Position numbers and translations under genes: made by a program | The notes under the pieces: generated by a model | What the model was told of the DNA's origin: nothing | What the model saw: the letters and a program-made list of their open reading frames with translations, nothing else | The model's database searches: none | Part shown: positions 10,866-22,463 of the stretch, one piece after another | Numbering within the stretch: the stretch's first letter is position 1 | How the letters are laid out: the number at the start of each line of letters is the position of its first letter | NCBI GenBank assembly: GCA_015680905.1 | Contig: CM027381.1 | Span: forward strand, 11,881,501 to 11,945,500 | DNA from: Coptis chinensis | Lineage: Eukaryota; Streptophyta; Magnoliopsida; Ranunculales; Ranunculaceae | Length of the DNA stretch: 64,000 nucleotides | Direction of reading: 5' to 3'

Positions 10866-11560
10866 AATGAAGTGCTTTTATTGGAATCTTAGAGGTATTT
10901 CAAATGAGAAAACCATAAATAGGCAGTTTAAGCTAATAAAAGATCATGATCCCGACTTCATAGGGATTGGCCGAGCCTTTAGTAGACCCTAATCAGTTTC
11001 ACTTGCATTTCTTTACAAATCCGGGATATCTGATTAGCCTTCATGTCAATCGAAGATCCATCTCACCGCCAAAATATTTTGTTTTTGTGGAAGAGCAATA
11101 TACCTGCACCTAACCTCATTGTCCAATCTCCTCAAAGAAATTCAGGTGGAAGTCAATGGTTGTCCGATTACAATTGTTCATGCTTATTCTTTGTATACTT
11201 GGTAGAAGACAATTATGGAGAGAACTCACTCTCATTAATCAGTCCTAACTTGCCATGGCTATTGATTGGTGATTTCAATACTTACTTAAGCCCTACTGAA
11301 AAAGAGGGTGGCCTCTGCCCTAAACGAGAGCAATGACTGAATTCGGACAAGTTATAAATCACAATATGATGCTTGAGGCCCCCGACAAAGGGTATCATTT
11401 CACATGGTGCAATAGGCAACCTGGAAGCAAAAAGCAGAACTTAGGGTAAGCTAGACAGAGCATTCATGAATATAGCATGGAAAATTTCCGGTTGGTCATA
11501 TAAAAAGTTCTTGGTAGGCTTTGCTCGGATCATTCTCCTCTAGTAGGAAGACAATTTGAC
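10866..11560 (+). pseudogene. LINE endonuclease (APE-like) fragment
   Basis: The segment starts MKCFYWNLRGISNEKT and continues to DPDFIGI, the usual opening of plant L1 ORF2 endonucleases. Downstream are PWLLIGDFNTYLSPTEKEGG (active-site GDFN), then YHFTWCN and KLDRAFMN, all in the expected order. The enzyme nicks target DNA for retrotransposition. Frames change several times and stops are present. The conserved catalytic Asp and Asn of GDFN are retained. Confidence 0.75.
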
Positions 11561-11589
11561 TAACAGAAAATTCCTTCATCACCGGATGG

Positions 11590-12360
11590 CATTGAAAGGA
11601 GGGCTCAAGACGTTGCGAAAACTAAAAGAGTGGAAGAAAGTAGCAACCGATGTTTGTGTCTTTGTGTTGGCGGGGAAACTGAAACGTAGATCATCTCTTT
11701 CATACATGTACAATTCGCAAAACATTATGTAGTATCTTTGCTTGAGAAGATAGGATTCAAGAGTTCCATGGCCCATATGTGGCAAGAAGAGGTACAATGG
11801 GCTGAAAAAATTACACGAGGTAAAGGCAAAGATACAAGATAGTCACAGGTTTACATGGAATGCTTTTGTATACGTGGATTGGAAAAAACGAAATGACAAG
11901 ATTTTTTTCAGAATAAGCAAGTTGGCCTTGACCGGTTAGTAAACTCAGTGATCGGAGATGTAAGAAGACGACTACTGGCTCTTAACATAAGAATGGAGCA
12001 AGGACCGGAAGCACATAATTTCATGGAAATGTGGGAGATAGAGGTTGGAGTAAAACAGAAAAAGTATGAGTACTGTAAGTGGATGAGAGCAGAGAAGGAG
12101 ATACACAATCTGAATACTGACGGGACTCTACAAGGAATAGAGGGAGAATGGGCAGCAGTCCTACGTAATGATAGAGCAAGGAATGAGGATGGCATTAACA
12201 CAAGGAGTAAGTAAGATAGCGGTACAAACAGACTCAACAAATGTTATAGCGTGGCTGAAAAAGAAAACCAAGTACCCATGGGCAAAGCAGAGAAGATCGG
12301 GGAAAATTCAAAATATGAAGGAAGAGATGGAGCAATTCAAAGATCAACCATGTATATAGA
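11590..12360 (+). pseudogene. LINE C-terminal zinc-finger/RNase H fragment
   Basis: A CLCxGGETE segment followed by a FAKHYVVSLLEKIGF-type stretch resembles the zf-RVT region after the plant LINE reverse transcriptase. Next, FFQNKQVGLDRLVNSVIGDVR resembles the linker with NRRIFQN. LNTDGTLQGIEGEWAAV and then TQGVSKIAVQTDSTNVIAWL resemble an RNase H domain with its TDG and D-S motifs. Two overlapping frames are used, so at least one frameshift is present. Confidence 0.6.
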
Positions 12361-12625
12361 GAAAGTAAAAACCTAAAACTTACCCGAAAAAAAAAACAAA
12401 TTAATAACAGAAAATTTAGAAAACTAAATGATTACCATCTCTTCTTCGAGACCAACATAGCCTGATCTACTGAGTCGGTGGTTATACACATTCTTCTTTC
12501 TCCTCTCAAATTGCAGCTTGCTATATTCCTTTGAATTCAAAAAGACAACAATAACTAAGTATAGTAGGGGATGAACATACATAACTAACTATCACTATGC
12601 AATTTGAATTTCATTCATCCCGAGT

Positions 12626-13263
12626 TTAAACAATTACTATACATACCTGAAACTCATCCGTCAATCTTGACTTCACAAACTGTTCCCAGTCATTTTGACG
12701 AATAAAATCATAAATTTTTGGTGGTTTCTCCAGTAGGCTATGGTCATTTATGTAAGGAGTAACATATTTCCTAGTCAAATTGGTCTTGAAAGTCCTCCAT
12801 CTTTCCCCAATGGATGATATGACTTTACCCATACAATTTGGATCAATATCAAATATTTGCTAGACATAAAAAAGCATGTAAGACATCAGCTTTAGGAAGA
12901 AGAGCAAAAACAAATTGTTCATAATATAAAGTGCATAGAATTATCACGATTACATTACCTGCATTGCTTCCCATAAATCATCTCTCAAAGGTTACTCGTA
13001 AATCATGCCAAGTTTCAAATTCACTCAATGGTACCTTGGACCTTGCCAATGCACCTTCCATACCAGCAAGTTTTTCTCCATACTACCCGATTATTTGGCC
13101 TTCCTTTTTCATCATAGGCAACTCTAATTTTATTTCCATCCCATTTCTTGTTAAGCTCAATCATTATTGTTGTTCCTCTTTTCGTGTTTCCCTTTTTCGA
13201 TTTTTCAGTTGCATCGTTCCTTTTTCGGTTGTCATTTGATTGGCCATCTTCTTCTGTACCCAT
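12626..13263 (-). pseudogene. Transposase_24 (Ptta/En-Spm) domain, start of CACTA ORF2
   Basis: The minus strand begins MGTEEDGQSNDNRKRND and passes KRGTTIMIELNKKWDGNKI and YDEKGRPNN. After an intron-like gap it reads WRTFKTNLTRKYVTPYIN, PPKIYDFI and WEQFVKSRLTDEF. These are hallmark blocks of the plant Transposase_24 family, which encodes the DNA-binding accessory protein of CACTA elements. The ATG at 13263 is a plausible start. The nested LINE and the DUF8039 exons follow. No full-length frame survives. Confidence 0.8.
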
Positions 13264-13269
13264 GATAAC

Positions 13270-13840
13270 CTACATGGCAAAAATAAAAATGCACAACACA
13301 TGTTAAATCTATGTAGAAATTTTAGGGTATGACAGATTAACGGTCAATTTTCTAATTTCGGAAGAAAATGGACAGTGAATCAACAATCTAAACAAAAATA
13401 TAGGAAACTAATGCATCCCATAAGCATTTCCAACAGCAAAGGCAGAGACTATCTTTACCAAAAAAAAAAACAGCAAAGGCAGAGAAGTGCAAAATTAAAA
13501 ATAAAAAACCTGCTTTAGAATTATGACCAAGCAATGACATGAAAATAACAAGATAAACAAGACAATTGAATATAAACAAAGGCCTGAAAGCTTTATTAGT
13601 TTTATTCGGATCATCTCAAGATTCTCCTAAATACGAAAATTCAAGCTACACTATTAGAACTACCAGAAAAGAAAAAGAAAATAAAATATACAATAATCAA
13701 ATAAATAGAGCTGAAATGTTTCATTTATGGGCTTTTCTTTTCTTTGAAGGCTTGTGAGCAATCCAGATCCCCTCACAATCTTCACGTCCATACATTGATT
13801 GTTCATCGTCATTCACATCCGAGATTCCATATCTGGAAAT
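13270..13840. other. Intergenic stretch between CACTA ORF1 and ORF2
   Basis: This is AT-rich DNA with A-runs near 13460 and no recognisable coding motif. It separates the DUF4216 end of the transposase gene from the start of the second gene, so it may hold the terminator and promoter between them. Confidence 0.35.
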
Positions 13841-13843
13841 ACT

Positions 13844-14325
13844 TCATTCATGAATGTTGTCTCCAATACCATCATCAATGAAGTCATCATCTTCATTCTC
13901 ATTATCATGATCATAATATCTCTCAGGAGTTGCTAGGGCAACTGACCATTTAGGATCGATCTGATCCGGTACATAGAAAAAACTTGCTTCACTTGAGAGG
14001 CAAAGACGAAAGAATCGATTTGTACCCAATTCTACCAAGATCAACCGAAGATAAAACCCAAGTCATCTACCTTGATGCCATTCCGATTCTCAACCCAATC
14101 ACACTTGAATACTGGGAGTTTGAACTTAGTGTAATCAAGCAACCATATTTCGGTAATAACACCATAGTAGCAACTTTCTAAAAAGAGTGGATCTTTATCT
14201 CTTGCACTTGTTATCTGCATTCCACTGGCAACTAAACTCACTCCACTATTCTGATTGACTCGTGACGCATCACGATCCTTTGTGGAGAAACGGCAACCAT
14301 TAATCACATAATTGTGATATTTCAA
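13844..14325 (-). pseudogene. DUF4216 domain at the C-terminus of the CACTA transposase gene
   Basis: The minus strand reads YVINGCRFSTKDRDASR, then TQNSGVS-like NQNSGVSLVA, SARDKDPLF, YYGVITEIWLLDY and FKCDWVEN. A second block has SSEASFFYVPDQIDPKWSVA and a D/E-rich tail. This is the standard DUF4216 signature downstream of TNP2 in plant CACTA elements; its function is unknown. The acidic tail ending near 13844 is typical for the end of this protein. A frame change near 14041 separates the two blocks. Confidence 0.85.
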
Positions 14326-14610
14326 TACATGTATATGAGGACCTTGAGCTATCCAACGTAAGGTTTTCGAGACATTGTTACCAGGGATGCTCCTTTCATC
14401 TGAAACCTGTGTTCTTTATAAAATTAGTTACGCTTATTAGAGTAGTAAATAAAAAATTCAAGTTGTTTAGTAACTCACCCTTTTTCTTAACCAATCACTA
14501 AAAGTGCTAATATGTGCATCATGTAACCACTTTTGGCTTTTTGATTGGCGGGGATGGTTTTGCCTTAAGTAGTTCATATGCTCCCTACAAATTATGAACA
14601 CCAACTCTGG

Positions 14611-15345
14611 TTAGATATGACAGAAAAAAATTAGAAAAAAATTGAACTCCTCAAATGTATTTGAAATGTCATTACTTTCGATATAAGGTTCAACAACATT
14701 TGTATTGTGCAACACATAACCATGTGCTTCCTCTAAGGACTTCCGGTCGACAACTACCAAATCACCACCTGATGGAGGCTTTCCAGAAATAATCTCCTTG
14801 GCTGTGTTGCTTTCAACATGTGGAGTACCAACAGCACCCAAATCAGATAAAAACTCACTACAAAACTCAACTGCTTCTTCTGCAATATAACATTCAGCAA
14901 TGCAACCTTCTGGACGATTTCGATTTCTTACATAGCCTTTTAAAACCTTCATGTACCTTAACAAAAAGAAAAGGAATATTGATGGAATTTCCTATATTTA
15001 ACTTGGTATAATTTGAACTATAAATGATATTCAAAGAACTTACCTCTCAAATGGGTACATCCATCGAAAAAAAATGGACCACAAAGTTGGACTTCTCTCA
15101 CAAGATGTACGGTTAAATGAACCATAATGTCGAAGAAAGATGGTGGAAAGTATTTCTCCAGAAGACATAATGTGATTACCAATTCTTTCTGAGTTTCACG
15201 TAATTTCTGCAAATCGACTACTTTCGCACAAATGGCATTGAAGAAGAAGCAGAATCTAATAATTACATATCTCACATGCTTTGGCAACACAGATCTTATT
15301 GCCACTGGAAGCAATTGTTGCATCAAAGACATGACAATCGTGGGA
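14611..15345 (-). pseudogene. DUF4218 domain of the CACTA transposase gene
   Basis: The minus strand reads HDCHVLMQQLLPVAIR-like text (15290-15340), LPKHVRYVIIRFCFFFNAICAKVVD, ITLCLLEKYFPPSFFDIMVHL and VREVQLCGPFFFDGC. After a 50-bp intron-like gap comes YMKVLKGYVRNRNRPEGCIAE with YIAEEAVEFCSEF. This is a near-complete DUF4218 domain, always found between TNP2 and DUF4216 in these elements. A few residues depart from the usual motif and the frame is interrupted at 14990-15020. Confidence 0.85.
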
Positions 15346-15528
15346 TTTCAGACCACCTAATTTTAAATCTTCCATTGAAACAAGTGGCCTGAAATTAGAT
15401 GAGTAACCTTCGAACTTTTAGCTCATGCAAGGTTTTGCAAACTCGTAATTTCTCCGCTTTTGATAATGTGTAACAAGTCGGGTGGCGGTATGTTCTCAAT
15501 CCTTTTCTTTCTCGTGCCAATTCCTTTC

Positions 15529-16890
15529 TCAAACCCATCTCCTTAAGATCAATGACGAAGCAACCCCATCCTTCGTTTTCCCCTTAATGTTAAGCAAGGT
15601 CCCAATAATGCTATCACAAACATTTTTCTCAATATGCATGACATCCAAGTTGTGTCGGAGAAGTAAATGTCTCCAATACACAAGCCTGGAAAAAATCGAC
15701 CTCTTCCTCCAACAACGTGTAACATCATCATGAACAATATTTGCTCTTAACCTTTTTGACTCGTCACTTTTGCCCCAAAAAGTTACAAGTGTTTTAACCT
15801 TCTTCCGTATACGCACACCGGTGAGTGGTGTTGGTGCGGATCGAAACTCACATTTACCATTAAACGCCTTTTTTTGCTTTCGATACGGATGCTCTTCCGG
15901 AAGATATCTTCTGTGAGCCATGTACACATTCTTCATGCAATGCTTCAATCTGCAAGAATCTGTGTGTTCACCACATATCGGACAAGCGTAATAGCCTTTA
16001 ACACAAGCACCGGACAAATTACTAAATGCAGGAAAATCGTTAATTGTCCATAAGAGAATAGCCTTTAGTGTAAATTTTTGTCGTTGGAAAGCATCATAAA
16101 TCTTAACCCCTTTCTTCCACAATTTTTTCAAGTCCTCGATCAAAGGTGCTAAGTATATGTCAATGTCATTTCCAGTTGATGTGGACCGAAATCAACATTG
16201 TCAACATCATAAACTTCCTTTTCATGCACAACCGGGGAGGAAGATTATAAGTGACCAATACAACAGGCCAACAACTATATTTACTACTAAGAGAGCTATG
16301 TGGGTTGATTCCATCTGCCGAAAGTGCTAAGCGAAGGTTTCTTGGTTATGCTCTGATCCGAACTCTGGCCACTTATCATCCACTAGCTTCCATGCGGGTG
16401 AGTCTGCTGGGTGACGTAGTTGCCCATCAACTTCTCTCTCATTGGCATGCCATGTTAAATTTTTCGCTGTCTCTGCTGATTGGAACATCTTTTCGAATCT
16501 AGGGATCGGTGGAAAATACCACAAAACTTTTGCAGGCGAACCATTACTTTGCTCAATCATATTATCCTTCAACTTATATCTTGAAAGTCCACACGTAGGG
16601 CATGTCTTTCTGTCACTAAACCCCTTCCGATATAGTATGCAATCATTGGGACACGCATCTATCTTCTCATATTTCATTCCATACACTGCCAATGTCTTTT
16701 AACCTCACGATATTTTTGGGCAAGATATTCCCTTCGGCTTGGTTGCATGTCTCTCATCATTTGTAACATCTTTGTGAAGCTTTTGTCGGACCACCCACTC
16801 TTCGCTTTCAGATTGAACAAGTTAACAGTGGCAGATAACTTCGTATACTTTGAACATCCTCTATACAAAGGTTCCTCAAAGATCTTCAAG
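15529..16890 (-). pseudogene. TNP2 CACTA transposase core
   Basis: From 16890 down: LSATVNLFNLKAKSGWSDKSF, MKYEKIDACPNDCILYRK, CPTCGLSRYK, KVLWYFPPIPRFEKMF, LTWHANER and HPADSPAWK. Then (16143-15529) comes VKIYDAFQRQKFTLKAILLWTINDFPAF, GYYACPICGE, LPEEHPYRKQK, RCWRKRSIFSRLVYW and DVMHIEKNVCDSIIGTLLNI. This is the textbook order of the Transposase_21/TNP2 family, which cuts and joins CACTA ends. Two frames and several stops are needed to read it, so the copy is inactive. It is the best preserved protein in the element. Confidence 0.9.
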
Positions 16891-16989
16891 CAACTTCTTA
16901 ATCATTTCAGGGTTACCCGTGATATCGATCTCGTCGCGGCTGAACCAATTTTGTTGTTTCAAATTGATCCTCTACAGTGCTCCCACTCA

Positions 16990-17273
16990 AAATGATGATG
17001 GGAAGGCTCATCCATCCATATCACGAGGGAGCTGCACTTGTTGTTCTTTTTCCATGCCATGTCCATGTAGTATAACTTTGGCACATGCCATTGAAATACA
17101 AATGATTTTTACGCCGAAGTTCCATCAATTTCTTGACATTCCCGCATAGTTTGCATGGACATCGATAGGATTTCCCTCACCAAAGATGGCCCCGTGCAAA
17201 TCAAATAGAAAATTCTGAACCCCTACTTGAATTCAATAGATAACTTATCCTTGGACATCCAACCCTTATCCAT
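16990..17273 (-). pseudogene. Transposase-associated domain at the TNP2 N-terminus
   Basis: The ATG at 17273 opens MDKGWMSKDKLSIEF, the usual first residues of plant CACTA TNP2 proteins. A stop follows. Further on, in another frame, is the CPCKLCGNVKKLM block that defines the domain, then LHGHGM and MDEP. The cysteines of the putative zinc-binding site remain readable. At least one stop and two frameshifts lie in these 280 bp. Confidence 0.75.
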
Positions 17274-17279
17274 TTTGAA

Positions 17280-18370
17280 GGTGTCAAAGAGTAATCTGAA
17301 TGTAAACAATATTGTTCAGTTAACAAAGTAATCAAAAGGCATTTTTTAATCCCCCACGAATATGCGAGATATGAAATCTAACAAGAACACTACATGACCA
17401 GTCTTTATTTCTAATAAAACATTAATAATGCTACGTATTATATGGTCAGGGGTTGCTCGATACTAGCTATTTAATACATACAGACAAATAACGAGGTGAA
17501 CAAACTAGAATTCATGCGTAACCATGTTACTTCTTCATTTTATAGCTTAACTAGACGTACAAAAACAGGTTTTCCTCTTTTTTAAGGTAAAACTATATAT
17601 CAACATCATTGAAAGTAAAACCTATGCTATGAGAATCAAAGTTAACTTACTGAATTAATAGATATTCAGGCATATACACAGTAAAGTAACAATACTTGAA
17701 TTCAATAGTGCAACATTTTAAGCGAGTAACAACTAAAACTATAAATGTATGGACTATTGACCAATAAAAAAATGGTTGTACTATCCAAAAACAAAGGTGC
17801 ATAACAGAAAACATGTTTCCTCACACTCATGTACACAAAACAAAATTGATAAAGTCATATACACATGAACAAAGGTTAACCCAAAAAGATTAAACTTAAT
17901 CAGATAAAGAAGATAGAAGTGTACCAACTCTAAAAGCAACCCAAGTTGGAGCAAAGCAATCAGGACCTTCTCTTGTCCAATTCGATTCTAACAAGGACTG
18001 GAAGTGATAAAAGATCTGCAAATAAATAAATAAAATGTTTAGTCAGCTAATTCACTACTTAGGATATAACAATGGCAATAAACAAGCTGAAAAAACAAGA
18101 GTGAACCTATTTACAATTGAGAAAGCATATCAAATGGTTCTACTACCCAAATACAAAATTTCATGACGAAAACCTTGCATTCTCAACTTACGTAAAACCA
18201 AGTTGCAAGGGCAGAAGTTTACCCTGAAAGCTAAACTTATTAGGGTTGCAATTTTAACAGATTGCAATAAAGTAACATAGATTGCAAAGCTATGAATTAC
18301 CAAGCAAAATGAGGTAAACTACTGATATTCCAATGAGAAGATTAATGAAAGCAAACATATTACAGAAAGG
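17280..18370. other. AT-rich CACTA interior, nothing recognised
   Basis: This lies upstream of the TNP2 start on the minus strand. I see no protein motif and no clear tandem repeat. It probably contains leader exon and intron sequence of TNP2. Confidence 0.35.
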
Positions 18371-18564
18371 GTAATCTTCTTTGCTCCCAAATAAGATGTT
18401 CATCCCCTCCACCGTCGACTCTCGGTTCACGGTGTTCATCCCCTCCTACCCAGTTCATGTGGACGTGGCCCCGCTAGAATGCCTACCATTCCACCGTATA
18501 TCTTATTTCGGATCCATCGGCCGCCGGACCCCGGTAATCACAAATTGGGTCGCTCTGATGCTTG

Positions 18565-19925
18565 AACATTGGTTGTATGGATTGAAGACAATAAAGGATG
18601 GGAATGGGGTTTGGAATCTCAACCGACACAATATTGTCAAATACCTATCTTCCTTTGCTTGGCTCTACTACTACTTACAATAATAAGATTCCTACAGAAG
18701 TCCTTTAACAACCATAGCCAAGGTAAGCCTCATTCAAAGCTAGTACTACATCATGTAGTAAGAGTGTAAGACTACAATACCGCCTTTATTACTAACGTTT
18801 GAGATCGTCTCAAACAAATCTTGCTCTTCTACTAAGCTCTTACGAAACTATTACCATTTTGTGCATACCATGTTGCTTAAGTTGCATCCTTCTTCAAGTT
18901 CTAATGATGCCACACTTCAATGGAATAGGTGTTCTGGCAAAAAACTTCCACAACATGCTTAAGTAGGAGTCCAAGTAATGCAATTGGAAGCATGAACACA
19001 CACCTAATGTACCCAACACAGCCACGAAAGGGGAAGAAGAAGAACGAAAGACGAAAGAAAATCTTCAAACTCACTCCCTTACCCAAGGTCTCAAGTTTTT
19101 CAAAAAAGCAGGAAAAAACAAGCCTATTTACCAGGTACTAGAATGCACTGTGGAGGATGTAGAAGAGGTTAAAGTATTGGTCAAAATTCTTCCCATCTTT
19201 GCTTGCACCATCATGTTTAACTGCTGTCTAGCCCAACTATCCACCTTCTCTGTGGAACAAGCAGTGACAATGGACACAAAGGTTGGATCCTTGAAGGTTC
19301 CACCTGCCTCCCTTCTTGTCTTCCCTATTCTATTCATCATAATCCTCACGCCGCTCTATGACCATCTCATCATCCCATTTGCTAGGAAAGCAACGAAAAC
19401 TGAGATGGGAATATCTCACTTGCAACGAATTGGTAATTGGGTTGGTACTATCTATCATTGCAATGGCAATCGCGAGCTTTGGTTGAAGTCAAGCCGAAAG
19501 AGGGTGGCTACTCATTCAGGTCTACTTGACTCCAATGATCCATTACCAATCACATTCTTCTAGGTGGCTTTGCGAAGACTTGTTTCTTGGTTCAAATGAC
19601 TTGTTCACCTTGGTCAAGTTCTTCGAATTCTTCTTCCACCGAGGCACCTGCAAGAATCAGGTCTTTGGCCATGGCACTGTCATGGGCTTCATTGGCAATG
19701 GGGTACTACCTCAGCTCAGTTCTTGTTTTGGTAGTCAGCAGCATCACAGGTACCTCCAAGAACACACCATGGCTATCTGGTAGCAACTTGAATCATTACC
19801 ATCTCGAGCGGTTCTACTGGTTAATGTGTGTCTTAAGTGGATTAAATTTCTTACACTATCTCTTCTCGGCAAGATGGTACAGGCATAGGTCTCTAGCAAG
19901 TATGAACCACTGGAATTATGCTTAA
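18565..19925 (+). pseudogene. Captured NPF (NRT1/PTR family) transporter fragment
   Basis: The plus strand reads VVWIEDNKGWEWGL and IPIFLC near 18570-18660. After an intron-like gap comes CTVEDVEEVKVLVKILPIF with NCCLAQLSTFSVEQA, GSLKVPPASL, PLYDHLIIPFARK, TEMGISHLQRIG and RKRVATHSGLLDS. Then, in shifting frames, are GSNDLFTL, TEAPARIRSLAMALSWASLAMGYYLSSVL, NLNHYHLERFYWLM and SGLNFLHYL. These blocks define the C-terminal half of plant NPF transporters (proton-coupled nitrate, peptide or hormone carriers), closest by memory to the NPF4 group. At least two frameshifts break it. The segment 18381-18560 just before is GC-richer and unassigned. It lies inside the CACTA element and opposite to its genes, so capture is likely. 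Confidence 0.8.
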
Positions 19926-19929
19926 GATT

Positions 19930-21240
19930 TACCATTGGGGATGATCTCATAAGTCAAATTTCCATCTCAAATATAAGTTTTCAATTTACAGATTCAAACA
20001 TTAATTTCTTGGAAGTACTTAAACTGATTACTACCATATAATGAAGATTTTTATGTTTCGAAATCCATCATTGATGCTACAATAAAACTATTCTGAAAAA
20101 AATCAAATGTAAAACTGTTACCCGAAATGACAAGTCCTACAAGTAGTTTAGAGTCAAGTTCCAGGATCTGCTTCCCCACTTTGTCTGAGCCTATATATAA
20201 AAGTATAATCAGAGACATTAGAGTTGTACTGAATATCAAATGAAGGGGGTCTGATACTTGCCAAAAAAGAACCATAGCCTCATTGTGTGGTCTGAAATCC
20301 AAGACCACATAAGAAGACTAGGGGGTTGTGCAAAAGGTAGCTTTCGACATTTAAAAGTAGTATTTGACTTTGGGTGGCCAGAACTCTAAATTCTCAGGGG
20401 ACCGACCATTTGTACATCAATGCCTCATTGCTTCCACTAGCAGCCAATGTTTCTGTTAATCATGTTATTAGATACAAAGTTCGTTTCGTCTTATGGAGGG
20501 CAACTCGTTAACAAGCTTATCGATAGCACTATTTGTTCTAATACTACTGGCCTGGATCTATTCTTAACTCTAGTGGGTGTTACAGAAACTGCGAGTTCAA
20601 ATACCAAGGAAAAGGCAATGCATTTAACCGAAATAGAATGAATGATTCTTATTTTAAATAATGAAGACAATCCAAATTCGTGGAATAAGTTCAATTAAGT
20701 TAATCGGAAGAATCTGTTTGGTCTCATACTCTCATCAGCCTATTTGTGTGCAATCACGCTACCTTAAATAATAACACTAGCTTGATATAGTAGCTTAAAT
20801 AATAACACTACCTTAAATAATAACACTAGCTTAAATAATAACACTAGCTTGATACAAGAAAAAAGCTCGCTATGTACAATAAGGCCTTATCTGAAAAAAG
20901 ATAAGAGTAATACCTGCTCAAAAGCAAATCAAGTTGAGGCAAAGTTGAGATCTAATTTAACCTCCTCAGATCCAATTTGTTTTAACAAGGAATGAATAGC
21001 TGATGTAAAAACTGCAAATCAGTTTATAAAGGTTAGGCACTAACTTATTTATACATGAATTTTCAAAAATCTGACTAGTTTTGAACACTATATAATCTCC
21101 TAGCTTAATCTAAGATAATTTTAGTACCAAAACCCAGAAGAGTTGTTAAACTGCTGAGTTGAAATGGGTAGTGGAACTTGAATTATTTCTGAGTCGTGCG
21201 AGAGGTGAAGAGGGCAAAATACACGGATAGTGGAGAGCGC
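19930..21240. other. CACTA interior between captured fragment and subterminal region
   Basis: No protein family is recognised in either strand. The stretch contains the short tandem array at 20758-20855, described separately. Confidence 0.35.
20758..20855. repeat. Short tandem array (about 19-bp unit)
   Basis: Units of the form CTTAAATAATAACACTA followed by C or G are repeated about five times. Two are extended by GCTTGATA. The array is AT-rich and has no obvious link to coding sequence. Confidence 0.75.
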
Positions 21241-21937
21241 GCGAGATAGCTGGATTAAAAATACACGAATTGAAGAGATATATAGTGGAGATCGAGCGAG
21301 ATAGTTAGCGAGATAGTTGGGATTAAAAATAAACGAACAGATAGCAAAGAGCGAGATACTTGGGATTAGAATGGCGGTTGCCATTATCACGAAGTTAAAT
21401 GAATGATATCGATATTCTGATCGACGAGATAAAGAGTACCGGGTAGAGCGGGAGTTCAATTTTTGGACTTCTATTTTTTTTTTTTTGATTTCTGTTTTCT
21501 TTAATTTATTCCGAGATATTTGGTATAATAGCTATTATATCATTTTAGTGCGAGATATTTGGTATAATAGCTATTATATCATTTGAGTGCCGAGATATTT
21601 GGTTTAATATCAATTATATCACCAATGTGAGATAAATTAAATTTCCTATTATATCAGTTTTAGAATGGTGAGATAAATGAAATTTCCTATTATATCCGTT
21701 TCCACAATGGTGAGATAAATGAAATTTACTATTATATCGGTTCCTATCCACCAAAGGTAAAATCCATATATTTTATCTCGGTTAAGTAAGAGGTGAGATA
21801 ACAGATTTATACTCATAGTTAGTACCTAAATTACAGGACATATTATCTCATTTACAGAACATATTATCTCTCTTATCAGCAGAACCGAGATAAGGCTAAT
21901 TTTAGAACCGAGATAAAAACCCTTTTTTTTAGTAGTG
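21240..21937. repeat. CACTA terminal and subterminal repeat region
   Basis: Short motifs containing GAGATA recur throughout. One class reads GAGATATTTGGTATAATAGC and occurs three times at 21511-21620. Another reads GTGAGATAAATGAAATTTCC and occurs about three times at 21625-21740. A third, around CGAGATAA, is packed next to the end. The interval closes with TTTTTTTTAGTAGTG at 21937. Repeated subterminal motifs bound by the element's own accessory protein are a hallmark of CACTA transposons, and this array is the evidence for the boundary. The next three bases are CTC, the expected position of the 3-bp target duplication; the partner at the other end was not found. Confidence 0.78.
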
Positions 21938-22463
21938 CTCGCAGGGTTTACATGACAATCCTTATGAGCTCCTCAAGGGGACATCATCAACCCGACTACT
22001 TGCGGGTCACAGATTCTTTCTACAATCAACAACATACCTTACATATAATGTCATTACCTAATCTATTGAGTTTGTTGATTTACAAATGAATCTTACTCAT
22101 TGATGATTTAAAGCAATGTACAATGCTCGCAAGTGCCCGTTATTATATCCGGATTAAGAGGACAAGCATCCATAATAACAGAGGTGTTTGTTATCTTATA
22201 TAGTCGAAGATAAAGAGAAACAACCTCACTTGGTCCTCGCTCAATACACACAAAGTGTACTAGTATAATCCAGAGTCAAGATAGACTAATACCAGATTAT
22301 ACTACAACCTTACCAATGGTTTGTCCAAATCCATCTAGGTTGTGAACGTTTACTTATACTTTATAAGGTACTGATGATATATGATCTTCTGTGTGTCACC
22401 ACACACCATATCATCTACAACATAAAGTATTAGACACATGCATATAACTAATGATATATATAA
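21938..22463. other. Unassigned sequence between CACTA and fold-back elements
   Basis: I see no coding motif. The segment has a patchy mixture of short repeated words and could be an LTR or leader fragment of another retroelement, but nothing in it is diagnostic. Confidence 0.3.

Larger units (their letters stand above)
10000..12396 (+). mobile_element. Nested LINE (L1-type) fragment with RT core deleted
   Basis: On the plus strand, opposite to the host CACTA genes, there is an ORF1-like stretch (about 10030-10520), an endonuclease N-terminus (10866-11560), and then a zinc-finger/RNase H tail (11590-12360). A short A-run follows at 12387-12396, as expected for a LINE 3' end. The reverse transcriptase catalytic core (about 1.5 kb in intact relatives) is missing between 11560 and 11590. 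The insertion interrupts the CACTA second gene between Transposase_24 and the coiled coil. The 5' boundary and a target duplication were not found. Confidence 0.68.
5160..21937 (-). mobile_element. Large CACTA (En/Spm) DNA transposon, degraded, with nested and captured DNA
   Basis: The right boundary is visible. The element ends ...TTTTTTTTAGTAGTG at 21937, which is CACTACTAAAAAAAA read on the minus strand, followed inward by many GAGATAA-type subterminal repeats. The minus strand then encodes the two usual CACTA genes in order: TNP2 with DUF4218 and DUF4216 (17273 to 13844), then a Transposase_24/DUF8039/Ulp1 gene (13263 to 5160). I could not find the matching left CACTA end, so the left limit is the last coding match, not a boundary. 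A LINE (about 10.0-12.4 kb) is nested in the second gene. An NPF transporter fragment sits on the opposite strand between TNP2 and the right end. Stops and frameshifts in every domain show it is not autonomous now. Confidence 0.8.
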
